From Trebonia sp963811335 (GTDB lineage Bacteria > Actinomycetota > Actinomycetes > Streptosporangiales > Streptosporangiaceae): a stretch of DNA of 64,000 bases. The notes beneath the pieces were generated by a model that saw only the letters and a list, made by a program, of their open reading frames with translations, did no database searches and had not been told where the DNA came from. Made by a program: the position numbers and the translations under genes. The stretch lies in the NCBI GenBank assembly GCA_963811335.1, contig CAWERB010000007.1, positions 1 through 64,000 on the forward strand. Direction: 5' to 3'. Shown here in pieces: positions 1 through 9,236 of the stretch. Position 1 is the stretch's first letter; every line of letters begins with the position of its first letter.

Positions 1-12
1 CTCGACTTTCGC
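1..12 (+). repeat. 12-bp inverted match to the transposase 3' flank
   Basis: CTCGACTTTCGC is the exact reverse complement of 7180-7191 (GCGAAAGTCGAG). The match stops at base 13. It could be a terminal inverted repeat of the same IS type, either the far end of a larger element or the remains of another copy, or it could be chance. Confidence 0.35.
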
Positions 13-195
13 ACTTTCGGCCTGGCCGAGGGTTGCCATCGGGGGCCGGTCCAAGGTCCAGCGCGTTCCCGGCTGGTAGCGACATCGGGAACCGTGCTCA
101 AGGGAGGGTCGGCGTGGCCCGTCCTGTCACCGTGGTTCACGCGCCGCCTGATCACTGGCTTGTTCCGGCTCATGTTGATGGGCGGCGGGAACCGG
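1..195. other. Window start, no gene recognised
   Basis: No open frame here shows recognisable protein features. The first 12 bases are the exact reverse complement of the sequence just after the IS701-type transposase (7180-7191). The rest is GC-rich and lies downstream of the minus-strand gene ending at 196, so it may be intergenic or the edge of a gene or mobile element cut by the window. Confidence 0.4.
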
Positions 196-594
196 TTAAC
201 GCTGACCGGGCGGCTGGAGGGCGGCGATAAATCCGTCGGGGTCGGCAAGGCTCAACGTTAGTGCGTTCACTTTTCCTCTGGTGAACAGCGAGACGGGCTT
301 GCGCCCGGTATAGCAGGGCGGCTCGATGGTGAGCTCTACCAGGCCGTCAGGGGAGCCGTTCACCAGCCACCGCCCCGAGCGGCTGTGCACGCCGTACGTT
401 CCGCGGACATTCTCCTGCGACCGGCTGGCCGAACGGATGGACGCCCGGGGTACGGTCAGCTTGAAGCCGCCCATCTGTACCCGGATCTGGTCAGGGGCGA
501 CCTCCACGCCCGATCTGTCCCGGCCCCCGGCGAGGAGGGTGTTCGTCAGCCTGCTGACCGGGTCCATCCCGGCCTCGCTGATCGCGAACCACAT
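196..594 (-). CDS. Small conserved hypothetical protein
   Basis: This 132-residue soluble protein has no signal peptide or membrane segment. I recognise it only as a small actinobacterial protein of unknown function. The ATG at 594 follows an AAGGAGG-like site about 10 bases upstream. It begins about 30 bases after the stop of the response regulator on the same strand, so it is probably the last gene of the kinase-regulator operon. The C-terminal half is rich in beta-prone stretches with a conserved-looking PDGFIAAL ending. Function is unknown. Confidence 0.6.
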   Translation of the reverse strand: MWFAISEAGMDPVSRLTNTLLAGGRDRSGVEVAPDQIRVQMGGFKLTVPRASIRSASRSQENVRGTYGVHSRSGRWLVNGSPDGLVELTIEPPCYTGRKPVSLFTRGKVNALTLSLADPDGFIAALQPPGQR

Positions 595-625
595 AGTGTC
601 CGTACCTCCTTGTCCCGTTCCTGGC

Positions 626-1283
626 TCAGCGTGACGCCGATACCAGGTCGGCCTCGTACGCGGTGATGACGAGCTGGACCCGGTCCCTGGCGCCCAGCTT
701 GGCCAGCAGCCGGGCCACGTGGGTCTTGGCGGTGCCGCAGGCTGATGTACAGGGCGGCGGCGATCTCGGCGTTGGACATGCCCAAGCCCACCAGCCGGAG
801 CACCTCGCGCTCGCGGTCGGTGATCCCGGTCAGTTCCCGGGGCTTGCGGCTGGAACGGGGCTGGCCGGCGAACTGCCCGATCAGGCGGCGGGTGACGCCC
901 GGTGCGATCATGGCGTCGCCGGCCGCGACCACGCGGATCGCGGTCAGGATGTCCTCCAGCGCCATGTCCTTGACCAGGAACCCGCTCGCCCCGGCCCGCA
1001 GCGCGCCATAGACGTAGTCATCGTCGTCGAACGTGGTGAGCACGAGCACGCGAGCGCGCGTGTCGCCGGCGGTGATCATCTGGGTTGCCTCGATGCCGTC
1101 CATGCCCGGCATGCGGATGTCCATGACCACCACGTCGGGGCCGGTGTCCCTGGCGAGCTGGACCGCCTCGGCTCCGGTTCCGGCCTCGCCGGCGACCTCG
1201 ATGCCGGGTGTCTGCTCGATCAGCATGCGCAGGCCGGCACGGACCAGCGGCTGGTCGTCGGCCAGGATGACCCGGATGGTCAT
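626..1283 (-). CDS. NarL/FixJ-family response regulator (frame-disrupted)
   Basis: This is a DNA-binding response regulator of about 218 residues. The N-terminal receiver domain has the acidic pair in LADDQ, the phospho-acceptor Asp in VVVMDIRMPGMDG, a Thr in LTTFD and a Lys in GFLVKD. A C-terminal LuxR-type helix-turn-helix starts at ITDREREVLRLVGLGMSN. The ATG at 1283 overlaps the kinase stop codon by four bases (ATGA), indicating translational coupling. The frame breaks near 737-740: one extra base after ALYISL destroys the typical GTAKTHVARLL recognition helix, which continues intact in the next frame down to LVSASR and a TGA at 626-628. The single change inside the most conserved part of the family suggests a sequence error. 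Confidence 0.85.
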
Positions 1284-2198
1284 CGGGCCGGCGCGGGCAC
1301 GGGCAGCCGGGCGGCGACGCGGAACCCGCCGCCGGGACGCGGGCCGGCCGAGAAGTCGCCGCCGAGCAGCGCGGCGCGCTCGCGCATGCCGGCGATCCCG
1401 TAGCCGGTCCCGGCCACGGCGCCGCCGCGCCCGCTGTCGGTGACCTCGATCGACAGCTGCCCGTCCTGCTGGCCGATCAAGACCCGGCACTGGCCCGTAC
1501 CGGCATGGCGGACCACGTTGGTGACCGCCTCCTGGATGATACGGAACGCCGACAAGTCGATGTCAGCCGGGAGCGGCTCCCGGCTGCCGCGCCAGTCCAC
1601 ATCGACCCGCACGCCCGCCTCAAGGGTCATGGCGGCCAGCCGCTCAATGCCGGCCAGGCCGGGCGCCGGGCCCAGCGGCGCCTGACCCCGGCCCGGGTCC
1701 CGGCTCCGCGCGCCGCAGCCCGGTCATCATCCGCCGCAGTCCGGACAGCGTCTCCCTGCTGGTGGCCTCGATGGCGGCCAGGGCGTCGCGCGCCTCGGCG
1801 GGACGGGCGTCGAAGACCCTGCGGCCCGCACCTGCCTGGATCGCGATGATGCCGATGCTGTGCGCCACGATGTCGTGCAGCTCACGGGCGATCCGCAGCC
1901 GCTCCGCCATCACGGTCTGGGCGGCCGCCTGAGCCCGCCGCAGCTCGGCCTGGGCCTGGGCCTGCCGGATCGAATTTCCGATAAGCCAGGCAATGATCGT
2001 GACAACGGCTACGCCGCCCCGGAGCTGGGCCAGATCGGTGCCTGCCGGACCCGGAATCAGCAGGCCGGCGCCGACCACGGCTAGGCCGGTGGCCGAGACT
2101 TTGAGTGTGCGTGTCGCCGCTACGTAGCAGATCGCGATGCCCACTGCGCCGACGATCAGGATCTGCACGGCGTTCCCCGGCCCGCCGGTCATGCTCAT
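1280..2198 (-). CDS. NarL-type sensor histidine kinase (frame-disrupted, short membrane domain)
   Basis: This is the cytoplasmic-membrane sensor partner of the adjacent regulator. The N-terminus has two or three hydrophobic helices (residues about 10-75). A HisKA_3 dimerisation helix follows, with the phospho-acceptor His in RELHDIVAHS. A HATPase domain carries the N box IIQEAVTNVVRHAG and the G box GYGIAGMRERA. Reading shifts frame around 1640-1690 in a proline/glycine-rich linker, and homology resumes directly after it. At about 306 residues it is shorter than the usual 380-420, with fewer helices than the typical four to five, so the start may be lost or lie upstream in a broken frame. The gene is divergent from the ABC transporter, a common layout for transport-sensing pairs. 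Confidence 0.8.
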
Positions 2199-2329
2199 GC
2201 GGCGATCGTAACCGCCTTGCGGCGCCGGGTCGTCTGCCCCCGGGCATACGCCCCCGGGCTACTGCGGCACCGTGCAGATGGGTCCGCGGGCAGATGCGGC
2301 GCGCCCCCGGACTGCGGCATCTTGTCGCC

Positions 2330-3047
2330 ATGAGCATGCTGGAACTGCGTCTGGTGTCCAAGGTGTACGGCCAGGGCGCCGCCGAGGTGCACGCCCTGCG
2401 GGAAGTCGACCTGGAGGTCGACCCGGGGACGATGGTGGCGGTGATGGGCCCGAGCGGGTCGGGCAAGTCAACACTGCTGGCCATCGCGGGCAGCCTGGAG
2501 GAACCGACCAGCGGGCAGGTCCTCGTCGCCGACCAGGACCTGGCCGCGATGTCGCGCAACGACAAGGCGCGGCTGCGCCGCCAGTCGATCGGGTACGTGT
2601 TCCAGGACTTCAACCTGCTCCCGGGCCTGACCGCCGCGGAGAACGTGGCGCTGCCGCTGGAACTGGACGGCGTCAGCGCGCGGAAGGCCCGGGAAGCCGG
2701 GCTGCAGCGCGCTGGATGGCCTGGGCCTGGCGGACCGCGCGTCGAAATACCCGGACCAGCTGTCCGGCGGTGAACGGCAGCGGGTGGCGATCGCCCGTGC
2801 GGTGGCCGGCGACCGGCACCTGCTGCTGGCCGACGAGCCGTCCGGCGCGCTGGACTCAGCGAACGCCGAGGCGGTGATGCGCATGATCCACACCGCCTGC
2901 CAGCAGGGCGTCGCCGCCGTGGTCGTCACGCACGACGCGCAGCTCGCCTCGTGGGCGGACCGGGTGGTGCTCATCCGCGACGGCCGCGTCGTCGACCAGA
3001 GAGTGCCCGCGCCCGGTCCGGAAACATTGCTGGGGCAGGACCGGTGA
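2330..3047 (+). CDS. ABC transporter ATP-binding protein, MacB/LolD type (frame-disrupted)
   Basis: This is the nucleotide-binding subunit that powers the FtsX-like permease encoded next. Visible motifs are Walker A GPSGSGKST, the Q-loop (YVFQDFNLLPGLTAAEN), the signature LSGGERQRVAIARA, Walker B HLLLADEPSGALD and the H-loop VVVTHD. The start is the ATG at 2330, giving MSMLELRLVSKVYG. A single-base frame change near 2703-2712 separates Walker A and the Q-loop from the signature and Walker B; both parts are otherwise complete, and combined length (about 238 residues) fits the family. The ligand is unknown. Two-component plus MacB-like ABC arrangements often handle peptides or antibiotics, which is inference here. 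Confidence 0.87.
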
Positions 3048-3104
3048 GACCCTACCCGCCCGCGCGCGGGTACCGGTAACGGGGGCGTTCCCGCCCGTCG
3101 CGCG

Positions 3105-5597
3105 GTGTTCCGCTGGGGCTGGCGGCTGTTCCGCCGCGAATGGCGCCAGCAGCTGCTCGTGCTCGGCCTGCTCACCGTGGCGGTCGCCGCGACGATCTGG
3201 GGCGCCAGCGTCGTCACGAACGCGCAGCTCTCGAACCCCGGCTACGCCACGTTCGGCACCGCGGCCGCGCTGGTCACGCTGCCCGGCACCGGCCCGCACC
3301 TGGCCGCCGACATCGCCGCCATCGCGGACCGCTGGGGCCCGGCCGATCTCATCGAGAATCAGGACATCGCGACGGGCACCACCCAGCCTGTGCAACTGCG
3401 CGCCGAGAATCGGAGCGGGCACTACAACTCTCCGCTGCTCAGCCTGGTCAGCGGCACTTACCCGGCCGGGCGCGGCCAGGTCGCGCTGACCAGCCAGGTA
3501 GCCAGCCTGTACGGCACGCACGTGGGCGGCACCTGGCAGGCCGCCGGCACCCGCTGGCGGGTGACCGGCATCGTGCAGAACCCGAGCAACCTGGCCGACG
3601 AGTTCGCGCTGGTCGCCCCGGGCCAGGTCAGGCACCCCAGCCAGGTGATCATGCTGCTGGGCTCCTCACCCGCCGTCCAGCAGGCGATCAGCAACGGCAG
3701 CGGAACACTGCCCGGTATGCCCGCGGCGGCGACGTTCACGTTCCCCTCGGCTTTCATGAGAGGGCTCCCGTCGGCGACGGGCGTCCTGGTGGTGGAGGTC
3801 CTCGGCCTGGTGTTCATCGGCCTGGTGTCGGTGGCCGGCTTCTCGGTGATGGCCCAGCGCAGGATCCGCGCCCTCGGCATGCTCAGCGCGATCGGCGCGA
3901 CCGAACGCAACCTCCGCCTGGTCATGATCGCCAATGGCCTGGCCGTCGGCGTGGCCGGCGCGCTTGCCGGGGCGGTGCTCGGCTTCGCCGCCTGGCTCGC
4001 CTACGTGCCGACACTGCAGCAGACCACCGGCCACGTGGTCGACGCGGCGAACCTGCCGTGGTGGGCGTTCGCCATCGGGGTCGTGCTCGCGATCGCGACG
4101 TCGGTACTCGCTTCCCGCCGCCCAGCCAAGACGATCGCCCAAGTGCCGGTGGTGGCCGCGCTGTCGGGCCGCCCCGCGTCGCCGAAGGCGGTGCACCGCT
4201 CCGCCGTGCCCGGCGTCATCGTGTTCGCGGTCGGCGTCGGGTGCCTGGCGTTCACCGGCGGCCTGGCGGGGGTGGCGGGCCACGGGCACGCCGGCCAAGG
4301 GCGCGCGCTGCTCCTGCTGGTTGGCCTGGTCGCGGTGATCGTCGGCATCGTCCTGCTCGCCCCGCTGGCCATCAGCGTGCTGGCAGCCGGCGCCGGACCG
4401 CGGATGCCGGTCGCGATCCGGATCGCGCTGCGCGACCTGGTCCGCTACCGTGCCCGGTCCGGTGCCGCGCTGGCGGCGACCTCGTTCGCCGTGTTCCTGG
4501 CCATGGGGATCTGCCTCGTCGCCAGCATCAGCTTCGGCAATCCGCTCGACCCGGTCGGCCCCAACCTGTCCAGCAGCCAGCTGATCGTCAGCGCGCAGCA
4601 GAGCCCGGGCGGCGGCTTGATAGCGCAGCTCAGCAGCGCCCAGACAGCCCGCCTGGGCGGGCAGGTGGACAGCCTCGCCGCCAGCCTGCACGCGCGGTCC
4701 GTGCCACTGGAGTCCGCGGTCACGCTGTACCAGGTGGGCACGGAGGAAAACGGTCCGGGCAGTTTCTCCGGCTCCGTGTACGTGGCCACCCCGCAGTTGC
4801 TCGCCACGTACGGGATCAAGGCCAGCCAGATCGCTCCCGGCACCGACATCCTCACCATGCGGCCGGGGCTGGCGGGCCTGCCGCACATGGAGATGACCTG
4901 GCAAAGCCCCGGCTATCACGGTCCGGGCGGAAACGAGCCCGGCAGCAGCGGCGGCCCGCCCTGCACGCTGAGCAACGGCTGCCTGGCCAACCCCGCGATA
5001 CAGACGATCAGCAGCCTGCCCAGCGGCACCTCCGCGCCGAACACGGTGATCACCGAGTACGCGGTGAGCAAGTACCACCTGCAGTCTGCAGTTCAGCTGT
5101 CCGGGTGGCTGATCCAGGCACCGGCATCGCTCACCGCCGCCCAGATCAACGCCGCGCGGCACCTCGCGCTCGCCTACGGCGTGACGGTCGAGACCAAGTC
5201 CGGTGCGCCGGGTCTCGGCGAGTTCGCCGGCGGCGCCACCGCGCTGGGCATCGTCATCGCGTTCGGCGTGCTGGCCGCCTCCGTCGGCCTGATCCGCAGC
5301 GAGACCGCGCGGGACCTGCGCACGCTCACCGCCACCGGGGCCAGCGCCGCGACGCGGCGGATGATCACCGCGGCGACAGCCGCCGCGCTGGGCCTGCTCG
5401 GCGCGATCCTCGGCATGGCCGGCGCACTGGTCGCCGGGCTGGCCTGGGCGCACAGCAGCCTGTCCGCCATGTTCGGCGGCCTGCCGCTGAGTGACGTGCT
5501 CGTCCTGCTGGCCGGGCTGCCGCTGGTCGCCGCGGCCGGCGGCTGGCTGCTGGCCGGCCGCGAGCCGCAGGTCATCGCCAGGCAGCCGCTGGACTGA
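3105..5597 (+). CDS. FtsX-like ABC transporter permease
   Basis: This 830-residue membrane protein is the permease partner of the ATPase 57 bases upstream. Layout is a first membrane helix (about residues 20-40), a large extracytoplasmic MacB-like domain, then two FtsX blocks. The first block contains the RIRALGMLSAIGATERNLR coupling segment. The second, near the C-terminus, has the RDLRTLTATGASAATRRM equivalent. The duplicated permease architecture and length are typical for actinobacterial exporters of this family. The start is GTG. The frame is fully open over 2.5 kb, in contrast to its broken neighbours. Substrate unknown. Confidence 0.88.
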   Translation: MFRWGWRLFRREWRQQLLVLGLLTVAVAATIWGASVVTNAQLSNPGYATFGTAAALVTLPGTGPHLAADIAAIADRWGPADLIENQDIATGTTQPVQLRAENRSGHYNSPLLSLVSGTYPAGRGQVALTSQVASLYGTHVGGTWQAAGTRWRVTGIVQNPSNLADEFALVAPGQVRHPSQVIMLLGSSPAVQQAISNGSGTLPGMPAAATFTFPSAFMRGLPSATGVLVVEVLGLVFIGLVSVAGFSVMAQRRIRALGMLSAIGATERNLRLVMIANGLAVGVAGALAGAVLGFAAWLAYVPTLQQTTGHVVDAANLPWWAFAIGVVLAIATSVLASRRPAKTIAQVPVVAALSGRPASPKAVHRSAVPGVIVFAVGVGCLAFTGGLAGVAGHGHAGQGRALLLLVGLVAVIVGIVLLAPLAISVLAAGAGPRMPVAIRIALRDLVRYRARSGAALAATSFAVFLAMGICLVASISFGNPLDPVGPNLSSSQLIVSAQQSPGGGLIAQLSSAQTARLGGQVDSLAASLHARSVPLESAVTLYQVGTEENGPGSFSGSVYVATPQLLATYGIKASQIAPGTDILTMRPGLAGLPHMEMTWQSPGYHGPGGNEPGSSGGPPCTLSNGCLANPAIQTISSLPSGTSAPNTVITEYAVSKYHLQSAVQLSGWLIQAPASLTAAQINAARHLALAYGVTVETKSGAPGLGEFAGGATALGIVIAFGVLAASVGLIRSETARDLRTLTATGASAATRRMITAATAAALGLLGAILGMAGALVAGLAWAHSSLSAMFGGLPLSDVLVLLAGLPLVAAAGGWLLAGREPQVIARQPLD

Positions 5598-5854
5598 CGC
5601 GGGTCTTGCTGGCCATTCCAGTCCCGGTTTCCCGGGCCTGGCATCAGGTCCAGAAACCGATGGTCCGCCCGGACCTGGCCGCCCGCGTCGCAGATCAGGG
5701 CTCCGCGCGATGCGCCGGCCGACCTCGCAGCCCTGGCCCGGCTGCTTCCCAGGCCGCTGCGGCAGAGCCGGCTGGTTACGCCGGATACGCGATGAGGGCG
5801 CGGTAGCGGGAGCGCCAGCGGTGCTATCGAAGCCGCTGATGAAACGGATTCCCG

Positions 5855-7177
5855 ATGATGCTCCCGGATGCAACGCTCCCTGTTCCTTCCTCGCTGGTGA
5901 ACCTGCTGGCGGTGCTGTTCCCGCTTTTCACCGCGCCGTCGTTCCGCACGTTCTGCGGCCTGGCCTGCGGGTTCCTCACGCAGACGGGGAAGCGGACGGT
6001 GTGCGGGATGCTGACCGGGGCGGGCCTGGCGCAGGTGTGGCCGCACGACCGGGCGCACTGGTTCTTCTCTCGCGCCCGCTGGAACCCCGATGAGCTAGGG
6101 ATCGCGGTCGCGAAGCTGGTGGTGGCGCTGCTGGTCCCAGCCGGGGAGCCGGTCTCCGTCGCGATCGACGACACGCTGTTCAAGCGGCGGGGGAAGAAAG
6201 TGTGGGCGGCGTCGTGGTTCCATGACGGCTCCGCGGCCGGGCCGGATAAGACCGGGTACGGGAACAACTGGGTGATCGCCGCGATCATCGTGCGGCTGCC
6301 GTTCCTGGACCGGCCAGCCGCGATCCCGGTGCTGGCCAAGCTGGTGGTCAAGGGCACGAACTCGAAGTCGCGGCTGTGGCTGGCCGCCCGGATGGCACAT
6401 ATGATCGCCGACGCGTTCCCCGGCCGGGAGACCGGCGTCGTCGCGGACTCGGCCTATGCCGGGGCGGAGCTGAAGAAGCTCCCGGCCCGGATCACTTGGA
6501 CCACCCGGCTGCGCAAGGATGCCGCACTCTGCGAGCTGCCGCCCCGGCGGACCGGGAAGCCCGGCCGACCCCGCGCCAAGGGAGACCGGCTCCCCAGCCT
6601 GGACAAACTCGCCGCCACAGCCACCTGGCAGCCGGTGACCGCCACCCGGTACCGCACGACAGCCCCCATCCAGGCCGCCGTGATCACCTGCCTGTGGTAC
6701 TCAGTCTTGGGCACGCGCCAAGTCCAGGTCGTGCTCATCCGGGACCGCTCCGCGACCGGGTACGACCTGGCCCTGGTCACCACCGACCTGAACGCCACTG
6801 CGGCGCATGTCATCGAGCGTTACGCGTCGAGGTGGAGCATTGAAGTCGCGATAGAAGACGCCAAGCAGGTCTACGGCACCGGGCAGGCCCGCAACCGCAC
6901 CGCCCGCGCCGTCGAGCGCACCGTCCCGTTCATGCTCGCCTGCCAGGCCCTCGCCTACTGCTGGTACGCCACCGACGGGCACGACCCCGCCGACGTGACC
7001 AGTCACCGCGCCCGTTCCCCCTGGTACACCACCAAGACCCAGCCCTCCACCGCCGACATGGCCGCCAAGCTCCGCCGCGTTATCATCGCCGCCCGTTTTC
7101 GCCCATCTCACCCCGACCAGCCAACACGCGAAGAAATACACCTCATCCGCCTGGCCTGGGCAGACCTCGCCGCATAA
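5855..7177 (+). CDS. IS701-family transposase
   Basis: This intact 440-residue DDE transposase moves its own insertion sequence by cut-and-paste. The likely acidic triad is Asp105/106 (VAIDDTLFKRRGKK), Asp198 (VVADSAYAGAELKKL) and Glu330/334 (RYASRWSIEVAIEDAKQ), with the YGTGQARNR motif after the last acid. These features fit the IS701 group. The upstream stretch 5598-5854 contains no other gene. The sequence GCGAAAGTCGAG two bases after the stop is a candidate right terminal repeat. I could not find its inverted partner just upstream of the gene, so the left end is undefined. An intact frame suggests recent activity. Confidence 0.88.
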   Translation: MMLPDATLPVPSSLVNLLAVLFPLFTAPSFRTFCGLACGFLTQTGKRTVCGMLTGAGLAQVWPHDRAHWFFSRARWNPDELGIAVAKLVVALLVPAGEPVSVAIDDTLFKRRGKKVWAASWFHDGSAAGPDKTGYGNNWVIAAIIVRLPFLDRPAAIPVLAKLVVKGTNSKSRLWLAARMAHMIADAFPGRETGVVADSAYAGAELKKLPARITWTTRLRKDAALCELPPRRTGKPGRPRAKGDRLPSLDKLAATATWQPVTATRYRTTAPIQAAVITCLWYSVLGTRQVQVVLIRDRSATGYDLALVTTDLNATAAHVIERYASRWSIEVAIEDAKQVYGTGQARNRTARAVERTVPFMLACQALAYCWYATDGHDPADVTSHRARSPWYTTKTQPSTADMAAKLRRVIIAARFRPSHPDQPTREEIHLIRLAWADLAA

Positions 7178-7179
7178 CC

Positions 7180-7191
7180 GCGAAAGTCGAG
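7180..7191 (+). repeat. Candidate right terminal inverted repeat of the IS
   Basis: GCGAAAGTCGAG lies just past the transposase stop and is matched in inverted orientation only at window positions 1-12. Terminal repeats directly behind the transposase stop are usual for IS elements. Assignment is tentative because no left repeat is seen next to 5855. Confidence 0.4.
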
Positions 7192-7243
7192 CTTCCTAGG
7201 TAAAGCATGCCTCGCCCGCGGCTATCGGCGGCGGGTACGCGCG

Positions 7244-8047
7244 CTAGCGACTGGGATCGCTATCCGGCTGATATGCCTTGGCCGCGAGGTACCGGGCCGG
7301 GACCTCTCCCCCGCCGTGCACGGCGAGGTCGGCGCCGGTCACGTACCCGGCCAGCGGCGAGGCGAGGAACAGGCACGCCGCCGCGACGTCGGACGGCTCC
7401 GCCATCCGCCCCATCGGGATGGTCGCGGCCACCGACGCGCCGCCGTCCGGCCCGTAGTACTGCGCCGCGGTCGCCGTCATGACCGGGCCGACGGTGACGT
7501 GGTTGACCCGTACCCTCGGCGCCCACTCAAGCGCGAGCGCCCGGGTCAGCTGGAGCAGGCCGGCCTTGGCCGCGCTGTAGGCGGCCGACCGCGGCTCGGC
7601 CTGCCGCGCGGCCACGCTGCCGATGTTGACGATCGCGCCGCCGGAGTCCTGCTGCTGCATCCGCGCGTTCGCGGCCTGGGCCACGTAGAACGGCGCGAGC
7701 AGGTTCAGCTCGACCACCTTCCGCACGAAGCGCGGCGAGACCGTGGCCGCGTCGGCGGGCGGTGCGCCGCCGGCGTTGTTGACCAGCACGTCGAGCCGGC
7801 CGTACCACTCCACCGCCTGATCGACGGGCAGGCGCGCCTGCTCCGGGTCGCGCACGTCGGCGGCGACGAAGCGTAGCCCTTCGGGCAGCGACAACGGCTC
7901 GTTCCGGCCGCACACCACCACGATCGCGCCCGCGGCGGCGAGCGACCGCGCGATGCCGAGGCCGATGCCGCGCGTCCCGCCGGTGACGAGCGCGACCCGC
8001 CCGCTGAGAAAATCGACCTGGTTGTCCACAGCTGATTGTCCCGTCAC
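7244..8047 (-). CDS. SDR-family oxidoreductase coupled to fadA6
   Basis: This is a classical short-chain dehydrogenase/reductase of about 267 residues using NAD(P)(H). It has the Rossmann motif LVTGGTRGIGLGIA, NNAG, a catalytic Ser in NIGSVAARQ and the YSAAKAG Tyr-Lys pair. The proposed GTG start (8047) overlaps the fadA6 stop (GTGA); an alternative GTG at 8029 lies 14 bases beyond it. Co-transcription with fadA6 behind a KstR2 box suggests a hydroxyacyl-CoA or ketone reduction in C/D-ring (HIP) catabolism. It does not look like IpdF; the exact step is unknown. The frame is intact. Confidence 0.83.
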   Translation of the reverse strand: MTGQSAVDNQVDFLSGRVALVTGGTRGIGLGIARSLAAAGAIVVVCGRNEPLSLPEGLRFVAADVRDPEQARLPVDQAVEWYGRLDVLVNNAGGAPPADAATVSPRFVRKVVELNLLAPFYVAQAANARMQQQDSGGAIVNIGSVAARQAEPRSAAYSAAKAGLLQLTRALALEWAPRVRVNHVTVGPVMTATAAQYYGPDGGASVAATIPMGRMAEPSDVAAACLFLASPLAGYVTGADLAVHGGGEVPARYLAAKAYQPDSDPSR

Positions 8048-9189
8048 AGGCGCTCGATGATGGTGACGTTCGCCTGGCCGCCGCCCTCGCACATCGTCTG
8101 CAGCCCGTACCGGCCGCCGCGCCGCTCAAGCTCGTGCAGCAGCGTGGTCATCAGCCGGGCGCCGGTGGCGCCGAGCGGGTGGCCGAGGGCGATCGCTCCC
8201 CCGTTGACGTTCACCCGCGCCGGGTCGGCGCCGGTCTCGGCGAGCCAGGCGAGCACTACGGGGGCGAACGCCTCGTTGATCTCGGTAAGGTCGATATCGT
8301 CCATCCTCAGCCCGGTCTTCGCCAGCGCGCGGGCGGTCGCCGGGATCGGCGCCGTGAGCATCCAGACCGGGTCGGCGCCGAGCACCGACAGGTGATGGAC
8401 GCGCGCCCGGGGCGTGAGCCCGTGCACCCGCAGGCCGCGCTCGCTCACGATCAGCAGCGCCGCCGCCGCGTCGGAGAGCTGGCTGGAGGTCGCCGCGGTG
8501 ACGGTGCCGCCCGCGGTCAGCGGCGGCAGCGAGCGGATCTTGTCCAGGTCCGGCGCCCGCGGGCCCTCGTCGGCGGTCACGCCGGCCACCGGCTCGATCT
8601 CACGGGCGAACCTGCCCTCGGCCCTGGCGGCGATGGCCCGCTCGTGCGAGCGGACCGCGTACTCCTCCATCGCCGCGCGGGTCAGGGACCACTTCGCCGC
8701 GATCATCTCGGCCGCGCGGAACTGCGACACCTCCGCGTCGCCGTAGCGGGCTCGCCAGCCGGCCGAGCCGCGATAAGGGTCCGCGAAGCCGAGCGGCTGG
8801 CCCGCCGTCATGGCGTAGGCGATCGGCACCGCGGTCATGTGCTGCACCCCGCCCGCCACGACGACGTCGGCCGTGCCGGCCAGCACCGCCTGCGCCGCGA
8901 AGTGCACCGCCTGCTGCGACGAGCCGCACTGCCGGTCCACGGTCGTGCCAGGGACGTGGTCGGGCAGCCCGGCGGCGAGCCACGCGGTGCGGGCGATGTC
9001 GCCGGCCTGCGGCCCCACGGTGTCGACGCAGCCGAAGATCACGTCCTCGACGGCCGCGGGGTCGATGCCCGCGCGGGACACGAGCGCGGTCAGCACGGCC
9101 GCGCCCAGGTCGGCGGGATGCACCCCGGCCAGCCCGCCGCCGCGCCGGGCCACGGGGGTGCGGACGGCCTCCGCGATGTACGCTTCCAT
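8044..9189 (-). CDS. fadA6: Acetyl-CoA acetyltransferase FadA6, steroid ring degradation
   Basis: This 381-residue thiolase is near full-length similar, as I recall it, to mycobacterial FadA6, which cleaves a late intermediate of cholesterol C/D-ring catabolism. The nucleophilic Cys is about residue 88 in TVDRQCGSSQQAVHF. The active-site His is in GGAIALGHPLGATG and the second Cys is in TMCEGGGQANVTIIE. The ATG at 9189 is preferred over the adjacent GTG at 9192. It is divergent from fadD3, with a perfect KstR2-type operator 13 bases upstream of the start. The frame is intact. FadA6 and FadD3 both belong to the KstR2 regulon in mycobacteria, which supports the call. Confidence 0.92.
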   Translation of the reverse strand: MEAYIAEAVRTPVARRGGGLAGVHPADLGAAVLTALVSRAGIDPAAVEDVIFGCVDTVGPQAGDIARTAWLAAGLPDHVPGTTVDRQCGSSQQAVHFAAQAVLAGTADVVVAGGVQHMTAVPIAYAMTAGQPLGFADPYRGSAGWRARYGDAEVSQFRAAEMIAAKWSLTRAAMEEYAVRSHERAIAARAEGRFAREIEPVAGVTADEGPRAPDLDKIRSLPPLTAGGTVTAATSSQLSDAAAALLIVSERGLRVHGLTPRARVHHLSVLGADPVWMLTAPIPATARALAKTGLRMDDIDLTEINEAFAPVVLAWLAETGADPARVNVNGGAIALGHPLGATGARLMTTLLHELERRGGRYGLQTMCEGGGQANVTIIERL

Positions 9190-9201
9190 CACTTCGAGGC
9201 T

Positions 9202-9215
9202 ACCAAGCGCTTGCT
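9202..9215. promoter_or_regulatory. KstR2-type operator between fadA6 and fadD3
   Basis: ACCAAGCGCTTGCT fits the published KstR2 motif AnCAAGnnCTTGnT at every fixed position. It sits in the 47-bp gap between the divergent starts of fadA6 and fadD3, so one repressor dimer could silence both promoters. HIP-CoA, the product of FadD3, is the known KstR2 effector, giving a feedback loop. Confidence 0.88.
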
Positions 9216-9236
9216 CGGCGAACTAGACTTCCGGGG

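Noticed and set aside
626..1283. Programmed ribosomal frameshifting in the response regulator and other genes
   Set aside because: The breaks lack a common slippery sequence or downstream structure and occur in unrelated families that are never recoded.
3140..5494. 784-codon plus-strand frame inside the permease gene
   Set aside because: It is the +1 shadow of the permease and is almost purely Arg/Gly/Pro/Ala; no natural protein character.
3666..5873. 735-codon open frame on the minus strand
   Set aside because: It lies fully antisense to the FtsX-like permease, has Arg/Gly/Ala-rich composition and no motif; a GC-bias shadow.
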